In this document: piece after piece, positions 1-12,469 of the stretch
How the letters are laid out: each line of letters begins with the position of its first letter
Numbering within the stretch: position 1 is the first letter of the stretch
Source: Plakobranchus ocellatus
Taxonomy: Eukaryota > Mollusca > Gastropoda > Plakobranchidae
Length of the DNA: 64,000 nt
Direction: 5' to 3'
Assembly (NCBI GenBank): GCA_019648995.1
Contig: BLXT01003611.1
Coordinates: 338,599 to 402,598, forward strand
Position numbers and translations under genes: made by a program
The notes under the pieces: generated by a model
Told to the model about the DNA's origin: nothing
The model's input: the letters and a program-made list of their open reading frames with translations, nothing else
Databases searched by the model: none

Positions 1-1517
1 CCCCCCCCCCCCCCCCCCCCTGACATTCTTGCGCAAATGAAGTGAAAATCCCAAAACAAAAACATAAACTAAACAGAGGTGCTTTGCATACCGGAGCCTT
101 AGTAAGGTTTAATTTTTAACTGAGGATCATTTCATGTAAGCTATGAATGGAGTTTGCATTCGATCATTTTGAATGCTTGGGGCCTGCAATAATTAATTAA
201 AAATTAATCGGGCAACTGCTATGATTTATTCAATATTTAAGCCCTGTGAACTCGAGATGTGATTTCCTTCTCTAAGAGCAAAAGTAAACGAAATAAAGTT
301 ACTGTTATGTGACGCGACCTCAATTCAATTTATCCTTGTCTGAGCAGTATCCTGAAGTCTGGAAGTTGATACCTTGACTTGGAGAGAGTTTCAGCAATTA
401 AAGGTTGACTTTTTTGCATAATTTGAAAGAAATCTTTATATACAGTCTATTTTTTCAAAACAGAAGGGCTTAAAGTCTATAAGAACAAATTTAAATGTTA
501 TTATAAAAATCACCATGATAATTAAAGTTAGGCCAAAGTAAAAAATTTCACAAATATAGTTATAATGGAACGAAATGTTTGAAATAAACTTAATTTATCG
601 AGATACTCATTCTCGATTTAAATAAATATCTAGGCTAGTATTTTAATTTTGCTACCTGGTTTGCAATCATAATCTCAACGTGAATCAACAATTTCAAGAT
701 AGGGCCTTCTCTAAATTTCGGTATTGGGCGATATATAATCAGAATCCTGGAACGCAATTTTGGGAAAAAACTTGCCAAATTTAGGCGTATTGATCCTAAT
801 AAACGAAGATCTAGATTAGATTTTTTATCCAACAATATAAAGATGACTTAACGTTATCAGGATAAGGCCCAGATCTAGCCTTATCAGGATCTGGATCTAC
901 ATCTAGACTCTAGGTTCCAATAACATACCTGGATTCTGGATTTTAGATCAAACTTGGATGTTGATCTACGATTCCGATGAAAAAGTCTCTAAATATCTAA
1001 TTTAGAATCTAGATCTAAATTTAGACTCTAGGCTAGGCTGAATCTCCATCTAGGCCGACCCAATCTTGATTCGATTTAACCAAGCTCACAGATTTTTTTT
1101 AATGCTATGCTTTAGGGCAGGCCTAGGTCTAATCTAGATCTAGATCTATAGATATTTACTATCGAATCGATGCCCGCAGCTGCGTTCATTACGCTTCATT
1201 TAATCGTTCAGTAGTAACTTAAAGTGCCCATTTATGTTTACCGTCGCATTTGGGCCACTTTTTTAGAGCTTCGATGGAGAATTGTCCCAACTATTGAACA
1301 CAGCTCCGTATGGATATGCCAATGACGACAAAAGTTTTTAAAAACACAGATCTAAGCGTGTGTTGGATTGAAAGGGGCGAGCGGCGAAATAAAAATGTTT
1401 TTGTTTTCATGGCAAAACAGTATCAAACTCGGAAAAAGCAAAGGCGTCACGCGCTAGATAAAAAAAATCAAAGAATTGTTTGTCGAAAACAGCGTGTCAA
1501 TCGGTGCTGGCATTAAA

Positions 1518-1548
<31 letters not shown>

Positions 1549-2330
1549 CTGGAGCATTTATAATATTCAGGTGTTCACATTTAATAAGGCAAAACTTATT
1601 CGCAGAATTGTGATGTATTTTAAGTAAGACTGAACAAAACTATCTGCATAACACCGGCACCTCCCTTATTTCTTCAGATTCTTTCTCACCGTACACTTTC
1701 CTCCGACAGTTTGTTACATTTTAACCACCACTACCTTGAAAAATGTATTGTTATGTAAATAGAGAAAATATTTTATACACTTGAAGTGACGAGGCCTTTT
1801 TGAGAACTAACGTAAAAAAAAAAATTCTACGTCATTCAGATCTGAATTTTATTATTTCATCCTCCTTCAAATGACAACTTTGAAGATCTCAAAAGTAAAT
1901 CATTTACATGTATTGTTCTGGTCTCTCCGCCTTGTACCTTCATCAACTCGGGTTGCTATCAATTATTCAAAGAGTTTGTATTGGGCCTTTTTTTAGCTGC
2001 ACTCATTTGCTATTTCTTCATTCTTTGCTCCCAGTTTTCAAAGAGATGGCCAAGTCCTATAGCAAGTGATGAAATAATTGAAAGGCTTTTCAGGTAGAAA
2101 CAGATCAGAATGTAGTTGTCAAGGACGTCTTTAAGTTAGTGTGAGCACATCGCAATGAATTATGGATGACAACAGTTTAATTTTTTATACGAAGAGTATT
2201 CCTCACAACGACAGAAAGAGCGGCGAGTTGTATCTTTCTTAAAGTGCTTGGTACATTTCTTCACAGACTGTAATACGGGGAGGAAGAATAACAAAGATTT
2301 GACAGAAGGCTGAACCAACTATTGCATGGA
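1..2330. other. Gene-free flank
   Basis: The window opens with 20 C residues, possibly a contig-edge artefact. No exon or conserved reading frame was recognised. The stretch holds an AGATCTAG-rich patch (about 840-1160) and a short (TA)n run at 1518-1543. Confidence 0.6.
840..1160. repeat. AGATCT/CTAGA-rich low-complexity patch
   Basis: Dense overlapping variants of CTAGATCTAG, TCTAGACTC and AGGCCTAG are scattered without a fixed period. Similar patches occur at about 18475-18880, 51190-51350 and 62820-63045. Confidence 0.6.
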
Positions 2331-2377
2331 AAGTGTTATTGAGGTTAACTTCGTCAATAGTAGAAGCAGCATCGGAT

Positions 2378-2378
<1 letters not shown>

Positions 2379-2459
<81 letters not shown>

Positions 2460-2480
2460 CAGTAGTAGTAGTAGTAGTAA
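2379..2480. repeat. (GTA)n microsatellite
   Basis: An almost pure trinucleotide run, giving an open valine-rich frame that is not a gene. It grades into TTG-rich sequence to about 2535. Confidence 0.95.
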
Positions 2481-2854
2481 CTGTGGTTGTTGTTGATGTT
2501 GTTGTTGTTAATGTTGTAATTGTTGATGTTGTTGTGTAATTGATGCTGCTAACTCTGTCATAGTGTTTATTGTTTTTCTTTTGTCGTTGATGTTGCTTTT
2601 TGTCGCAACAGTAAGAGTTGAAGTACTATCTCTTTTGTACTTTAGCTATTGGTGCTTTATTTTTAATTATGATACACTGATGTTTTAGAAGCCAACAACT
2701 GTCGGAACAATAAGGAGATTGATATAATAGTCCTGTTCTAATTTGTGTGTTTATTTTCATACTACCCATCCACCTCAAAGTGATTTCAGGCTTTTTAGGC
2801 CCTCGTTCAGCCGCTTTGACGGTGTCAAGCTCGAACTAAAACCTTCGGCTTAAG

Positions 2855-3085
2855 AGTTTCAGGGCAGGTTAAAGCGTTTTTTGCAAGTGTCACAATATCG
2901 TAAGACTACTCAATTAAGTGAAAACATGAAGTTTCAGGGGGGAAGGTTAAAGCGTTTTTTCCTAGTGTCACAACATCGTAAGACCACTCAACTAAGTGAA
3001 AACATAAAGTTTCAGGGCAGGTTAAAGCGTTTTTACTAGTGTTACAATATATTAAGACTACTTAACTAAGTGAAAACATAAATAT
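2855..3085. repeat. Three tandem copies of a 76-78 bp unit
   Basis: The units start at 2855, 2931 and 3009. Each begins GTTTCAGGG, continues GGTTAAAGCG and ends near AAGTGAAAACAT. The third copy is the most diverged. Confidence 0.85.
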
Positions 3086-3099
3086 AACCTAGCCAAGAC

Positions 3100-4545
3100 G
3101 AAAAGCTGTTCGCTTATAAAATTAACCGTTTGGACATTTAAGCTATGGTCGTGCTTTTAGCTGCTGCTGTAGCTATGAAAGTCAAAGCTTGAATTCTAAA
3201 CGATGGAAAAGCGATGGAGCAGTCAGAAGGTGTTTCTAGAATCCGCATTCTAAAGCTTGAGCTCAGCAACAGTGACGACTACATTTACAATTCAAGCAGA
3301 TTTATGCAAAGACTAAGGCCCTGTCTTTCAAAAGTGGTCTCTGTTTACAACATATTTTACATTTCTTATCAATTTCAAGACATGGACAACTTTTTCAGGA
3401 TTTCTGTTTCTTTCACTTATACGAAATGTAATTATAAAGGCCAATGAAGATATCCACGTTTCCAACGTTCGATAAATGTTGATTGGGTCTTCTATCAAGC
3501 TTTTATCTGGGATAATATTATTAATTTTCCAAAAGCTCCCACACTCCTTGGAAAGGCCCTTTTTTACAATCACACCCTATTTCAGTCCCATCAAAAACTT
3601 GCAGTCTTTACACGTCTTGCAAAACCATAATTGGCGGCAGCCAGTAAGATTTTGTACTCACCAGAAGGATTGATCATAGGATAAAGAATTGCTATGTCTT
3701 ACTTTTTAACGTCAGTGGGTCCTTGAGTGCTGTTAGCGCGGCTAAATTATTGAGAAAGATTTGAAGAACATGTAGGCAATGGAGCGTAGAGAACGTTGTT
3801 GCTTGCCACGTTTCCTTTTTACTCGGTTATCTGTGTTATATTTTTTTTTTTTGCATTTGCTGTTATTATTCCCTCCAACCTGACAACATACCAGGCTTTC
3901 CGTTAGGCCTGAGATAAGGTTTTTGGACAAGATTCTGCTCTCACCTCTCGGTGTAGCGTGCCGTGTAAGTTGAGCCTGTCCACACACGTGCATAAATAAG
4001 TCAGTGAGGAATTATTCATGAGCAGGTAAGAAATAATTTATTTTACACGCATTTATTTTACTGCTTACATTTTATGTCGATACAAAAATAAACAAAAAAT
4101 AATAAAGAAAGCGCTGAAAACTGGTTTTAGGAAGTACATTCGGTCATCAAACTTTTTCATTAAATTAATGATTGAATAATTTGAGAAAGTAAAGAATTAC
4201 ACACTAGAGGCATTGGAAAGGGGAAAAGGCAGGTAGAAAATGATAGAAGCAAGCGCGACTAAAAGTCGATAGGTAAGGACATGGATATGAAAAATTCAGT
4301 TAAAGAAAAACTAGAGAGAGACGCCCGTACTTTGCACATGGATGCCAAAGACTAATTCAAATTTATTTCAAAACTGTATTTTGGAATCCCTTGTGTTGGA
4401 TAAAAATTGGAAAGGAATTAATATTTCAGTTGTATCTAGTGTAGTTATTTTTTGTGACAATAATATAATAGATACATTTTAGATACAGGCTTAAAATTCA
4501 TAAATAAAGAAGAACAGAATTCTTTGACTTTTGAATGAAAATTCC
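3100..4545. other. Gene-free stretch
   Basis: Only short frames without recognisable domains are seen. There is a poly-T run near 3840 but no transposon ends were recognised. Confidence 0.5.
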
Positions 4546-4549
4546 AAAC

Positions 4550-5362
4550 ACGAGCGGATGGTGCTCACGTCCGATAGTCTAGGTCCAATCGACAAGCGAA
4601 CAGTGTTAGTGTCCGATTGTCTAGGTCCATTCGACAAGGGGACGATGTTAGTGTCCGATAGTCTAGATCCAATCGACAAGCGGGCGGTGCTAATGTCTGA
4701 TAGTCTAGGTCCATTTGACAAGGGGACGGTGCTAATGTTCGATAGTCTTGGTCCATTTGACAAGGGGACGGTGCTAGTGTCCGATAGTCTAGGTCCATTT
4801 GGCAAGCGGACGGTGACAGTGTCCGATAGTCTAGATCTATTCCACGAGAGGAAGGTGCAAGTGTCCGATAGTCTAGGTCCACTTCACGAGAGGTCGGTGC
4901 TAGCATCCTATAGTCTAGGTCCATTCCATGAGCGTACGGTGCTAGCATCCTATAGTCTAGGTCCATTCCATGAGCGTGCGGTGCTAGCATCCTATAGTTT
5001 AGGTCCATTCCACGAGCGGACAGCCTTGCATCCGATAATCTAGGTCCATTCCACGAGCGGACAGTATTGGCATCTTTTAGTCTAGGTTCATTCCACGAGC
5101 GGACAGTATTGGCATCCTATAGTCTAGGTCCATTCCACAAGCGGAAAGTGCTGGCATCCTATAGTCTAGGTCCATTTCACGAGCGGACGGTGCTAGCATA
5201 CTATAGTCTAGGTACATTCCACGAGCGGAAAGTATTGGCATCCTATAGTCTAGGTACATTCCACGAGCGGAAAGTGCTGACATCCTGTAGTCTAGGTCCA
5301 TTTCACGAGCGGACGGTGCTAGCATCCTATAGTCTATGTTCATTCCACGAGCAAACCGTGCC
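4550..5362. repeat. 42-bp minisatellite, about 19 units
   Basis: The unit centres on GATAGTCTAGGTCCATTC followed by GAGCGGACGGTGCTAG. Because 42 is divisible by three, long frames stay open on both strands and translate as 14-residue repeats (for example VSDSLGPFDKGTVL on +, MDLDYRTLAPSPCQ on -). Early units carry GACAAG and later ones CACGAG, showing local homogenisation in blocks. There is no splice context or start that favours coding. Confidence 0.9.
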
Positions 5363-5409
5363 ATCTTCAAATGCGTTCGTCTGGCTAAAAAAAGAAAAAT
5401 TCTTTTAGA

Positions 5410-8400
5410 ATGGAGGGAAACAACTCTGTATTTTTTGTAATGTCATGGAAGAAGTTTGTATTGAAATAAATGAAATATGATATGTGCATGAAAGCACTAG
5501 AAGTTCTCACAACACCGAGAAATTGAAGTTAGTTTGCTTCAACTGCCATTCGAAGTCCATAATGAACCTCAAATCTCCAACAGATGGGACAAAAACAAAG
5601 CTCAAATCATCCAATAAAAAACTGAATACAGCATAGAATCTTGCTTAAATCAACGAAAGAGTTGCAAGGACGACAAACGATCGAAAAAAAGACAAAAACT
5701 ATCGCACGGCGGTTCGAAAAACAACACGTAGCCAGGAGACGGGCTAATGAACTTGCAACAACACGGACCTTTTTTTTAGATTTATAGGAAAAAGCATTTT
5801 GATGTAGCTAGTAGATCTGCTTTAGATCTATCTAAAAGTGCATAAGGCTCAAATATACTTGCCTAAAGCAAATGTACCGTTAACAGTCAAGTGTGGCAAT
5901 AGCATTCAATGACAGATTTCATTTCGATACAGGATGGAGGTTTAATTATAATTTGTTGTTGCTATTGCTATTGTTGTTGTTGTTCTTATTGTTATCATTC
6001 CTGTTGTTGCTTTTTGTTGTTATTGAAGCATAGATTATTCCGTCGAATCCTTAATTTTCTCGAAAAAAATTTCTAGCTTAAATCGCTGTGACATAACACA
6101 CAAAAACAGAAAGGTCATACAAGAAAAGAAAAAAAAAACCAAACCCAAAGGCTGTCTTACATTTTGTTGGTTTCTTTGGCGGTTTTGTGATGACAAATTG
6201 TTCAGAAACGCAGGGTGCATTTAATACTAAAACTTTCCCTGAAGTGTTTCATTTGAAATTTCAGCTTTTGGGACTTGCTGGCAAATTCAGCTTGTGCAAT
6301 AAGCTGATGACTTATTTTTTATTGAAAACATTTTGTTCTCGATATAAAAAATTCATAACTATTCGATTGTATTTTAAAGCCAAACATCAATACTTTAATA
6401 GAATTGCACATCGACCAGCTCTCTATTCGATATGTAATTTGTTTTAAGGACCCGGTGAAAATAGATTCTCTTTGTTTTGTACAGTTGCAAGATTATTGTT
6501 CGTATTGTTCCATACGGTTCAATTAAGATTAATAAATCAGTGAATCTCTTTTACTTGATGTTACGGAGCAAAAGAAAAACACCGTATTTAAGAGTTAATG
6601 ATTAAAAGAATAATTTATATCTGCATGGTAACATGATCCAACAGCGCTCATGAATTTGATTTGTCCAAACGGAAGTGAAAAGAAGCTTCTATTATCGCCG
6701 GTTTGAAATCGATAGAAAGACAATAGTCTTGTCGAGTTTACATCAAAGTCTTTTATATTCAATACGTGGATTAGCCCTTCCCTCCCCCTTCCCCCCTTCC
6801 TCCCCCTTTTTTTCCTTCCAAAATAATAGATTGCATTAAAATTTAAGCATACTGTTGTTAAGCAGTTGTTTTGACTGAGCTGAGCACATTTGGCTATCTA
6901 AGATACAATATTTGACTTGAGAGTTGTTCAAAAGTAAAATTGATCCTAATTTTTACAAGTTCAAAAATACAAAAAATTCTACGACCTTAAAACGTATATG
7001 AGGCCAATCATTAGCGCTTTTTTACCAGCTCTCTCTGTTCTTCATGAAAGTTTAAGAGCTCTCATTATCTTGACATTTTTTATCTTTGTAGTTTTTCCTG
7101 AACCATCGCGCTCCAGTTGGCACAAAGTAAGTGTGTTTTTCTGTGGGATCTTTATATGTGTGAAACACGACAGGTCACCTATATGCTACATGCAGAGTAT
7201 GAGCTTTATGCCATGTTAAATTCTTTAGTTGAACGTCAAAATTGCACTTGATTTGAGAAAAACAAGTCAATTTGATTTCTTTCAAACTTAACAATGGAGA
7301 AATTTCTTGATTTACAGATTTATGTTATAACAACAACAACAAAAAAATTAATCAATCATAGATAATGAGTGCTAATAACTAAAATTAAGGTTTGACATCT
7401 AAGTATTTTTTTTTCACTCTATCAGGATTATGGTTTAATTGGATATGTCTAAAGAAAAGAGAGCCATAGTTAAACAACGAATAACTCGTTCAGATTTCAT
7501 TAAAATCAGGATAATAAGGCATCTTGATAGCTTTCGAGTGGCGAAAAACATGACAAAGCATGATTACAATATCGGTTTACCATGAGGCATTTGGAGTGTT
7601 GACAACTCCTTATCATGAAATTGGTCGATCCATGTTCACGATTATTTAACTCCCTTGCAATAAAAATCGATTTGAATATTTTTCTTCATTCCAGCATCAC
7701 AGCACGACACCAGGCGCAGGGCCTTTCTTGCGATGTTGTTTTACTGGCTCGCATAAATATTCATTCGTCATGCCATACGGTAGAGCGAGTTTCCAACGCT
7801 TGCCTGAATTATTGACGCTCTAGCCAGTTAATTCAAACGACAGACTCACATTCTTGATCAACATGTCTGCAGAAATATTAACTGCTTCTTCAAGGGTGAC
7901 GATTTCATGTTGCAAGAAAAAAACGATGGTTGTTTGGAAAATGTATTGGACAGAAAGGTTTACGAGAATGTTGCCAAGCTTAAGTAGAAACACTGCGCTT
8001 CAAAGTGAAAAATTAATTTCTTTAACTCGATGAATAGTTATACTCGATGTAGCAGTTGCTTTCCATCATGAAAATATTATGTGACAACCCTCTTTAATCA
8101 GACGATGAAAAAAAAAAAAAAGCAAAAACAAAAAAGATGATCACAAATATTGAGTCCCTGATGTTGTCACGATTACTTTTTACTCACAAAAAAAATAAAG
8201 CTACACTTTTTTGTATCTAAAATTAGTGCAATAATTTTGTTATGATGACTCCATAGTTAAGAATTGCTGGCAAAAATGAATATAAGATTAAAAAATCATG
8301 GTTTTTTTGTCGGGTCAGGGGTGATTATAACACACTCTAAGCGTTCTTCATGTTTTGCATTGGACAAGGGATATTTTCTCTAGAAATCATCATCATCCAG

Positions 8401-11100
8401 TGTCTATCCTACAGCAGGTATTGATGCCTATGGCTGTCCATCTCTACCTTTCTCTAATTGTCTTTAGAGCTGGGTTTTTTAAAGCTGTCTCTTGGTTGCT
8501 CAGGCTATCTGAACTTTTCATGTTGAGTTCTCTGCTTCTCTTCACCTTAGTTTCTTCTGTCATGCCAAAATATTGTTCCAAAGGTTTTTTCCCCGGCAAA
8601 CTTACTCCACGAATTTCATCTGTGGCACGCTTCAACATTAATTATGATTATTTTCTATCAAAATGAACTTAGACTTTTATTTAGGTTAAAACAAAACAAA
8701 AAATCTTTCTCTTCGCCTCGCCAAGATCTGACTTTGTCTAAATGACTATTCCAAAGCTGGTAAAAAAACCCTCAGTTTTAAGTTTAAAAGAAAAGTAAAG
8801 GCATAAAAATTTATAGGATTTTTAAAACGATCCCAGGGTGCTAAGTTTTATCACGAAAAAAAAAAGCCTAAGAGAGCGCCATATTCCTACTATATAAATA
8901 TATATATATATGACTACTGGACTGGGCGTTAAAAAAAAGAGCAGACATTTTAGAGCATCAAAAGATTCTGTATGAAACCTCGCTTTTTATCTTATAACTG
9001 AATAAAGAGGCAAGGCTATATGATAGGTGAAACAAAAAAAAAAAAAAAAAAAAAGAGGAAAAAAAATAAATAAAATGCACCTTGCAGCAAAGGCCCTTAG
9101 TAATTGGTGATCTCTAGCTGATGCCATCCAGTGCATGAAAGAAGACACGAAATTGATTCAGGTGATCAGCCCTGAGGAAATTTGTGCGTCCCTCGAAATG
9201 TTAGCAACAATATTTATCTCTTTGTAATGCAAATGTCCTAGCAAAGGTCTTCACAATTTGGGGCAGATTCCTGTAATTATGAGATGAAACTCTGTAATAG
9301 ATACAGAAAGCTTCTAGTGAAAAGTGCAGGGAGAGATGGATTTTAGGGATTTGTTGAAAACAAACATTCCATTATAGGTTTTGCATCGAACCATTTTTTT
9401 TCTACTAAGGAAGCGTTCCTTACTGGTTTGCAGATTGATAAAAGCAAACATTGAAAGTTAAATGTTTGCGTTACAAAACGATAACTTACTAGTACTTAAC
9501 ATCGAAACTTAATTCATATTTTTATCATCCGCATTAACTGTCTAGCAAAGTGAAGGGAAGAGAGGAGAAGAAATTGGAAAGATAATGAGTCAGAGAAAGC
9601 ACCCAGATTTGCGGTATGGAAGCGTCAATTCTCGTCGTTAAAAACGATGTGCATTGCTTTTTTTTCTGCAATTCCCATCGTAAAAAAACATGAACTGTAA
9701 TGCTGACCCATTGAGGTCGAATATACTTACTAAATATTCGACTTTGTTATCTGCACAATATGGATCTCTACTCCAATCTTTCTTTTCTATGTCTGTCTCA
9801 CAGAACCGAAGTGGTTATACATGAAATGTTGCCTCGCGAAGAGAAACGATGGTGACACTTTTATTTTTCTTCTTTCATTTGCTGACTCCGCTTCTTCTGA
9901 AGTTTTAGAATGAAGGCGTTAGACGATAAATCTTCCAACTCTTTCAAAGCTTTAAAAAAATCTACATAGCTTTCAAACGTTGATCTCATCTCCATCACTT
10001 TTCTCTGGGGAATGATGCTTGGCGGTTGCGTGATACTCTTAGGGTGAAAATGAAAGTGCGCGAGTTACATCGCGCTAGACCGATGTTTACGATATGCTTA
10101 GCACAAAAAAAGAAGCAAAATGCATCGAATTTTACGACGCTATTTGACACTTCATTTTTTTAAAACCAGTCTTCCTTATTCACGAATAGTCCCAGGATTA
10201 TCTGGGGTCTTTTTTACCAATTAAAAAAAATAATTATGTTGTCACAATAATAGGCCTAGTCGGAACTCGCTTCAAATTTCAATATGGTATCATGCGCTCT
10301 GTTGCAAAACAATGGAGTTACAGTATTACAACGGGCGAATTCTTACCAAGAAAGTTAAATGAAATAAAGGTGTAAGTTTAGATAGCATATTTCCGATTAA
10401 TAAAAGTGAATGAAAACATCTAGATCCAGTTGCAGATAGGAAGTCTAAATGTGACATTAGAGGAAGGTCCAACTTGCAAAAATGAATTTGTTATGAAACA
10501 AAACTATAGAGTAAATAATAATTTGCAATCAGTTCAGACATTCAAGCTATTAAATATTCAATTTCGTTCATCTAAGTGATTTGAATCAAATAATAACTTC
10601 AAGAACGCTGTAGACTACCATAAAGAAACATAGAAAAGATGTTCGAGAATTAATCGAAAAAAAAACAAAGAAGATAAGATCTAAAGAGGTTGAATAACCT
10701 TTTCTAGAATATGCTAAGGTTCGGAAAATCCAAAATCTATTTTTAAAGGAGCGGACACACCAACATTTCTAAAAGCCTGTCTATATCTAATTCCAATCGA
10801 ATTCCATGATTTTCTACACAAGGGAGTTAAATCCACTTAAAGCCAAAATAAACTTTACTATATTTTCAAAGGTTTGGAACGTTTTTTAGACCCAGTTTCT
10901 GAAGACGAGAACGCCATCCGGCCTGGAGCTGTTTGTACCGCCCTAGATCTCTGGCTTTTCCGCCCTTTCTATGTGCTTTGTTATGCAGCTATAAATAGAT
11001 GAGGTTTCTCCATCTTATCGCGAACATTTCTGTTGGTTAGCACCATAGAACTATTAATAAAAAGGAGTCCACTCACTGCACCCTTCAGCCACAACTCATC
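5410..11100. other. Gene-free stretch with simple repeats
   Basis: No exon, RNA gene or transposon protein was recognised on either strand. It holds a TTG-rich patch near 5950-6025, a pyrimidine tract at 6776-6812 and A-runs near 8108 and 9030. Confidence 0.5.
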
Positions 11101-11109
11101 TTTCAACTC

Positions 11110-11180
11110 ATTCTAGTCTGTGGCTCAGGAGTTTTACGTGACAAAAAAGTCAATGTACACAAATATGTAGAGTACAGATA
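11110..11180. repeat. Dispersed repeat, copy 1 (about 65 bp)
   Basis: This shares AGTCTGTGG, AGTTTTACGTGACA and GTACACAAATAT in order with 19112-19175. Reverse-strand translations of both copies read YLCTL.F.SRKT.EPQ.R. It could be the end of an unidentified transposable element. Confidence 0.55.
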
Positions 11181-11204
11181 TCTTTCCTTCTCTCTCACTT
11201 TCTG

Positions 11205-11240
<36 letters not shown>
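11205..11240. repeat. (TC)n microsatellite
   Basis: A pure dinucleotide run directly before a SINE copy. Confidence 0.9.
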
Positions 11241-11243
<3 letters not shown>

Positions 11244-11244
11244 G

Positions 11245-11399
11245 GTTGGGAGCGTGGGTGGCATAGTGGATAGTAAATGCACCCTGAGATCTAAAAAGAC
11301 CATACTGTCGAGGATTTGAACCCGTTACCGGCGCCCTTCCCTGAAGGAGGGCCTTAAAAGCTTGAGGTCACTTTTTTGTGGACTGGTGTACAAAAAAAA
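11245..11399 (+). mobile_element. tRNA-headed SINE, family 1, copy 1
   Basis: An A-box-like GTGGCATAGTGG at 11257 and a B-box-like GGATTTGAACCC are followed by a body ending in GAGGTCAC, TGTGGACTG and an A-rich tail. The same body occurs at 43719-43848. The head is tRNA-derived but no intact cloverleaf is evident, so this is not called a tRNA gene. Confidence 0.75.
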
Positions 11400-12192
11400 C
11401 ACCAAACTTCATTGGCGCAATATCTAGGATAACTTATTATCGCTCTCCTTCCCGCGCTTTCTTTCTCCTTCATAATTTTTTTCATTTTCAAATTGAAGAT
11501 TGTAACTTTTTATGTATCTTATTTGATTATTCTGTCTCCCCTATCTTAACTATCCTATTTACCCATTTCAATACCCACCTGTTCGATTTACTGAACTATT
11601 TCCTTTCATTAAGATGCTACGACTGGAAAAACGCTTGGCGATCTTAGAATGATAATTATTTCTGCTCACAAAATTTTTAAACATCAGCTCAGTGTTCCTA
11701 AATTTAGATCGACAGTATACAATGTGATTTCTATCCAGCACTCTAGAACTATTTCTTATGAAGACGAAAACCAATCCAAAACAACAAATTGGAAACACGC
11801 TTATAAGTTTTGATTTTGAAAATAAGAGTCTTTGAATCTAGATCTGCATCGCACGAAGGAAAACAGGTACGCTTATTTTATTGTTAAGTTATGCCCTGCT
11901 TTACCTTTGTTTGTGGGTTTAGGAAAAGAGTGTCGATGTGTAGTGGTCCAGTGAAGATGAGGCTTCTGAATCCACAGAGAAAAGGCTATCACTATTATTA
12001 TTATAGATTCCTGATTTCTAAAACTGAAAATCTGAAATGGGATTTTATAGCGGGTGTCCTAGTTCAATATACCTAATGATTATGATTGTCAGTTTATGAT
12101 GGGCATGGTATCACTACAGCGTTCACTGCATATCTCTACATAACGTATATTGCTTTTGCTTATGGGTTCAATTTGCAGCAGTTGCCATCTCG

Positions 12193-12468
12193 TAGGAGGG
12201 GTGGCGGCTTACCAGATAGGGCAGTTAACTACCGAGGTTTGAATCTCAGTCGGGGCCAAGCATATTTTTCATTGCCCCTCTGTGTCCACCAACACTCAAT
12301 AGTCAGCCAGGTCCCTTGGGCCCGACATAGGTAAAGGTGGCGAGGAAATGAATGACGAATTACCTCAGAATGGCGTATGCCAAAAATAATCAGGTCGCTA
12401 CTACTCTGTTTTCCTGCCTGATTGCTTGAACAAAGCATGGGACCCACTTAGCTTTTCTTTCTTTTACC
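12193..12468 (+). mobile_element. tRNA-headed SINE, family 2, copy 1
   Basis: The head GGGGTGGCGGCTTACCAG with B-box GGTTTGAATCTC is followed by a body with CATTGCCCCTCTGTGTCCACC, and the tail ends in CATGGGACCCACTTA. Related copies lie reversed at 34714-34970 and 63513-63739. Confidence 0.75.
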
Positions 12469-12469
12469 A

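Noticed and set aside
2333-2539. 68-codon valine-rich frame
   Set aside because: Translation of a (GTA)n microsatellite.
4531-5408. Long repeat-peptide frames on both strands
   Set aside because: Explained by a stop-free 42-bp minisatellite whose period is divisible by three. No supporting splice or start context.
8355-8666. 103-codon + frame and 64-codon antisense frame
   Set aside because: No conserved motif; hydrophobic composition is as expected from T-rich sequence. Might be repeat-derived but unsupported.
11245-11330. Possible tRNA gene
   Set aside because: A- and B-box-like words are present, but no intact cloverleaf or CCA-end context. It continues into a SINE body found elsewhere.
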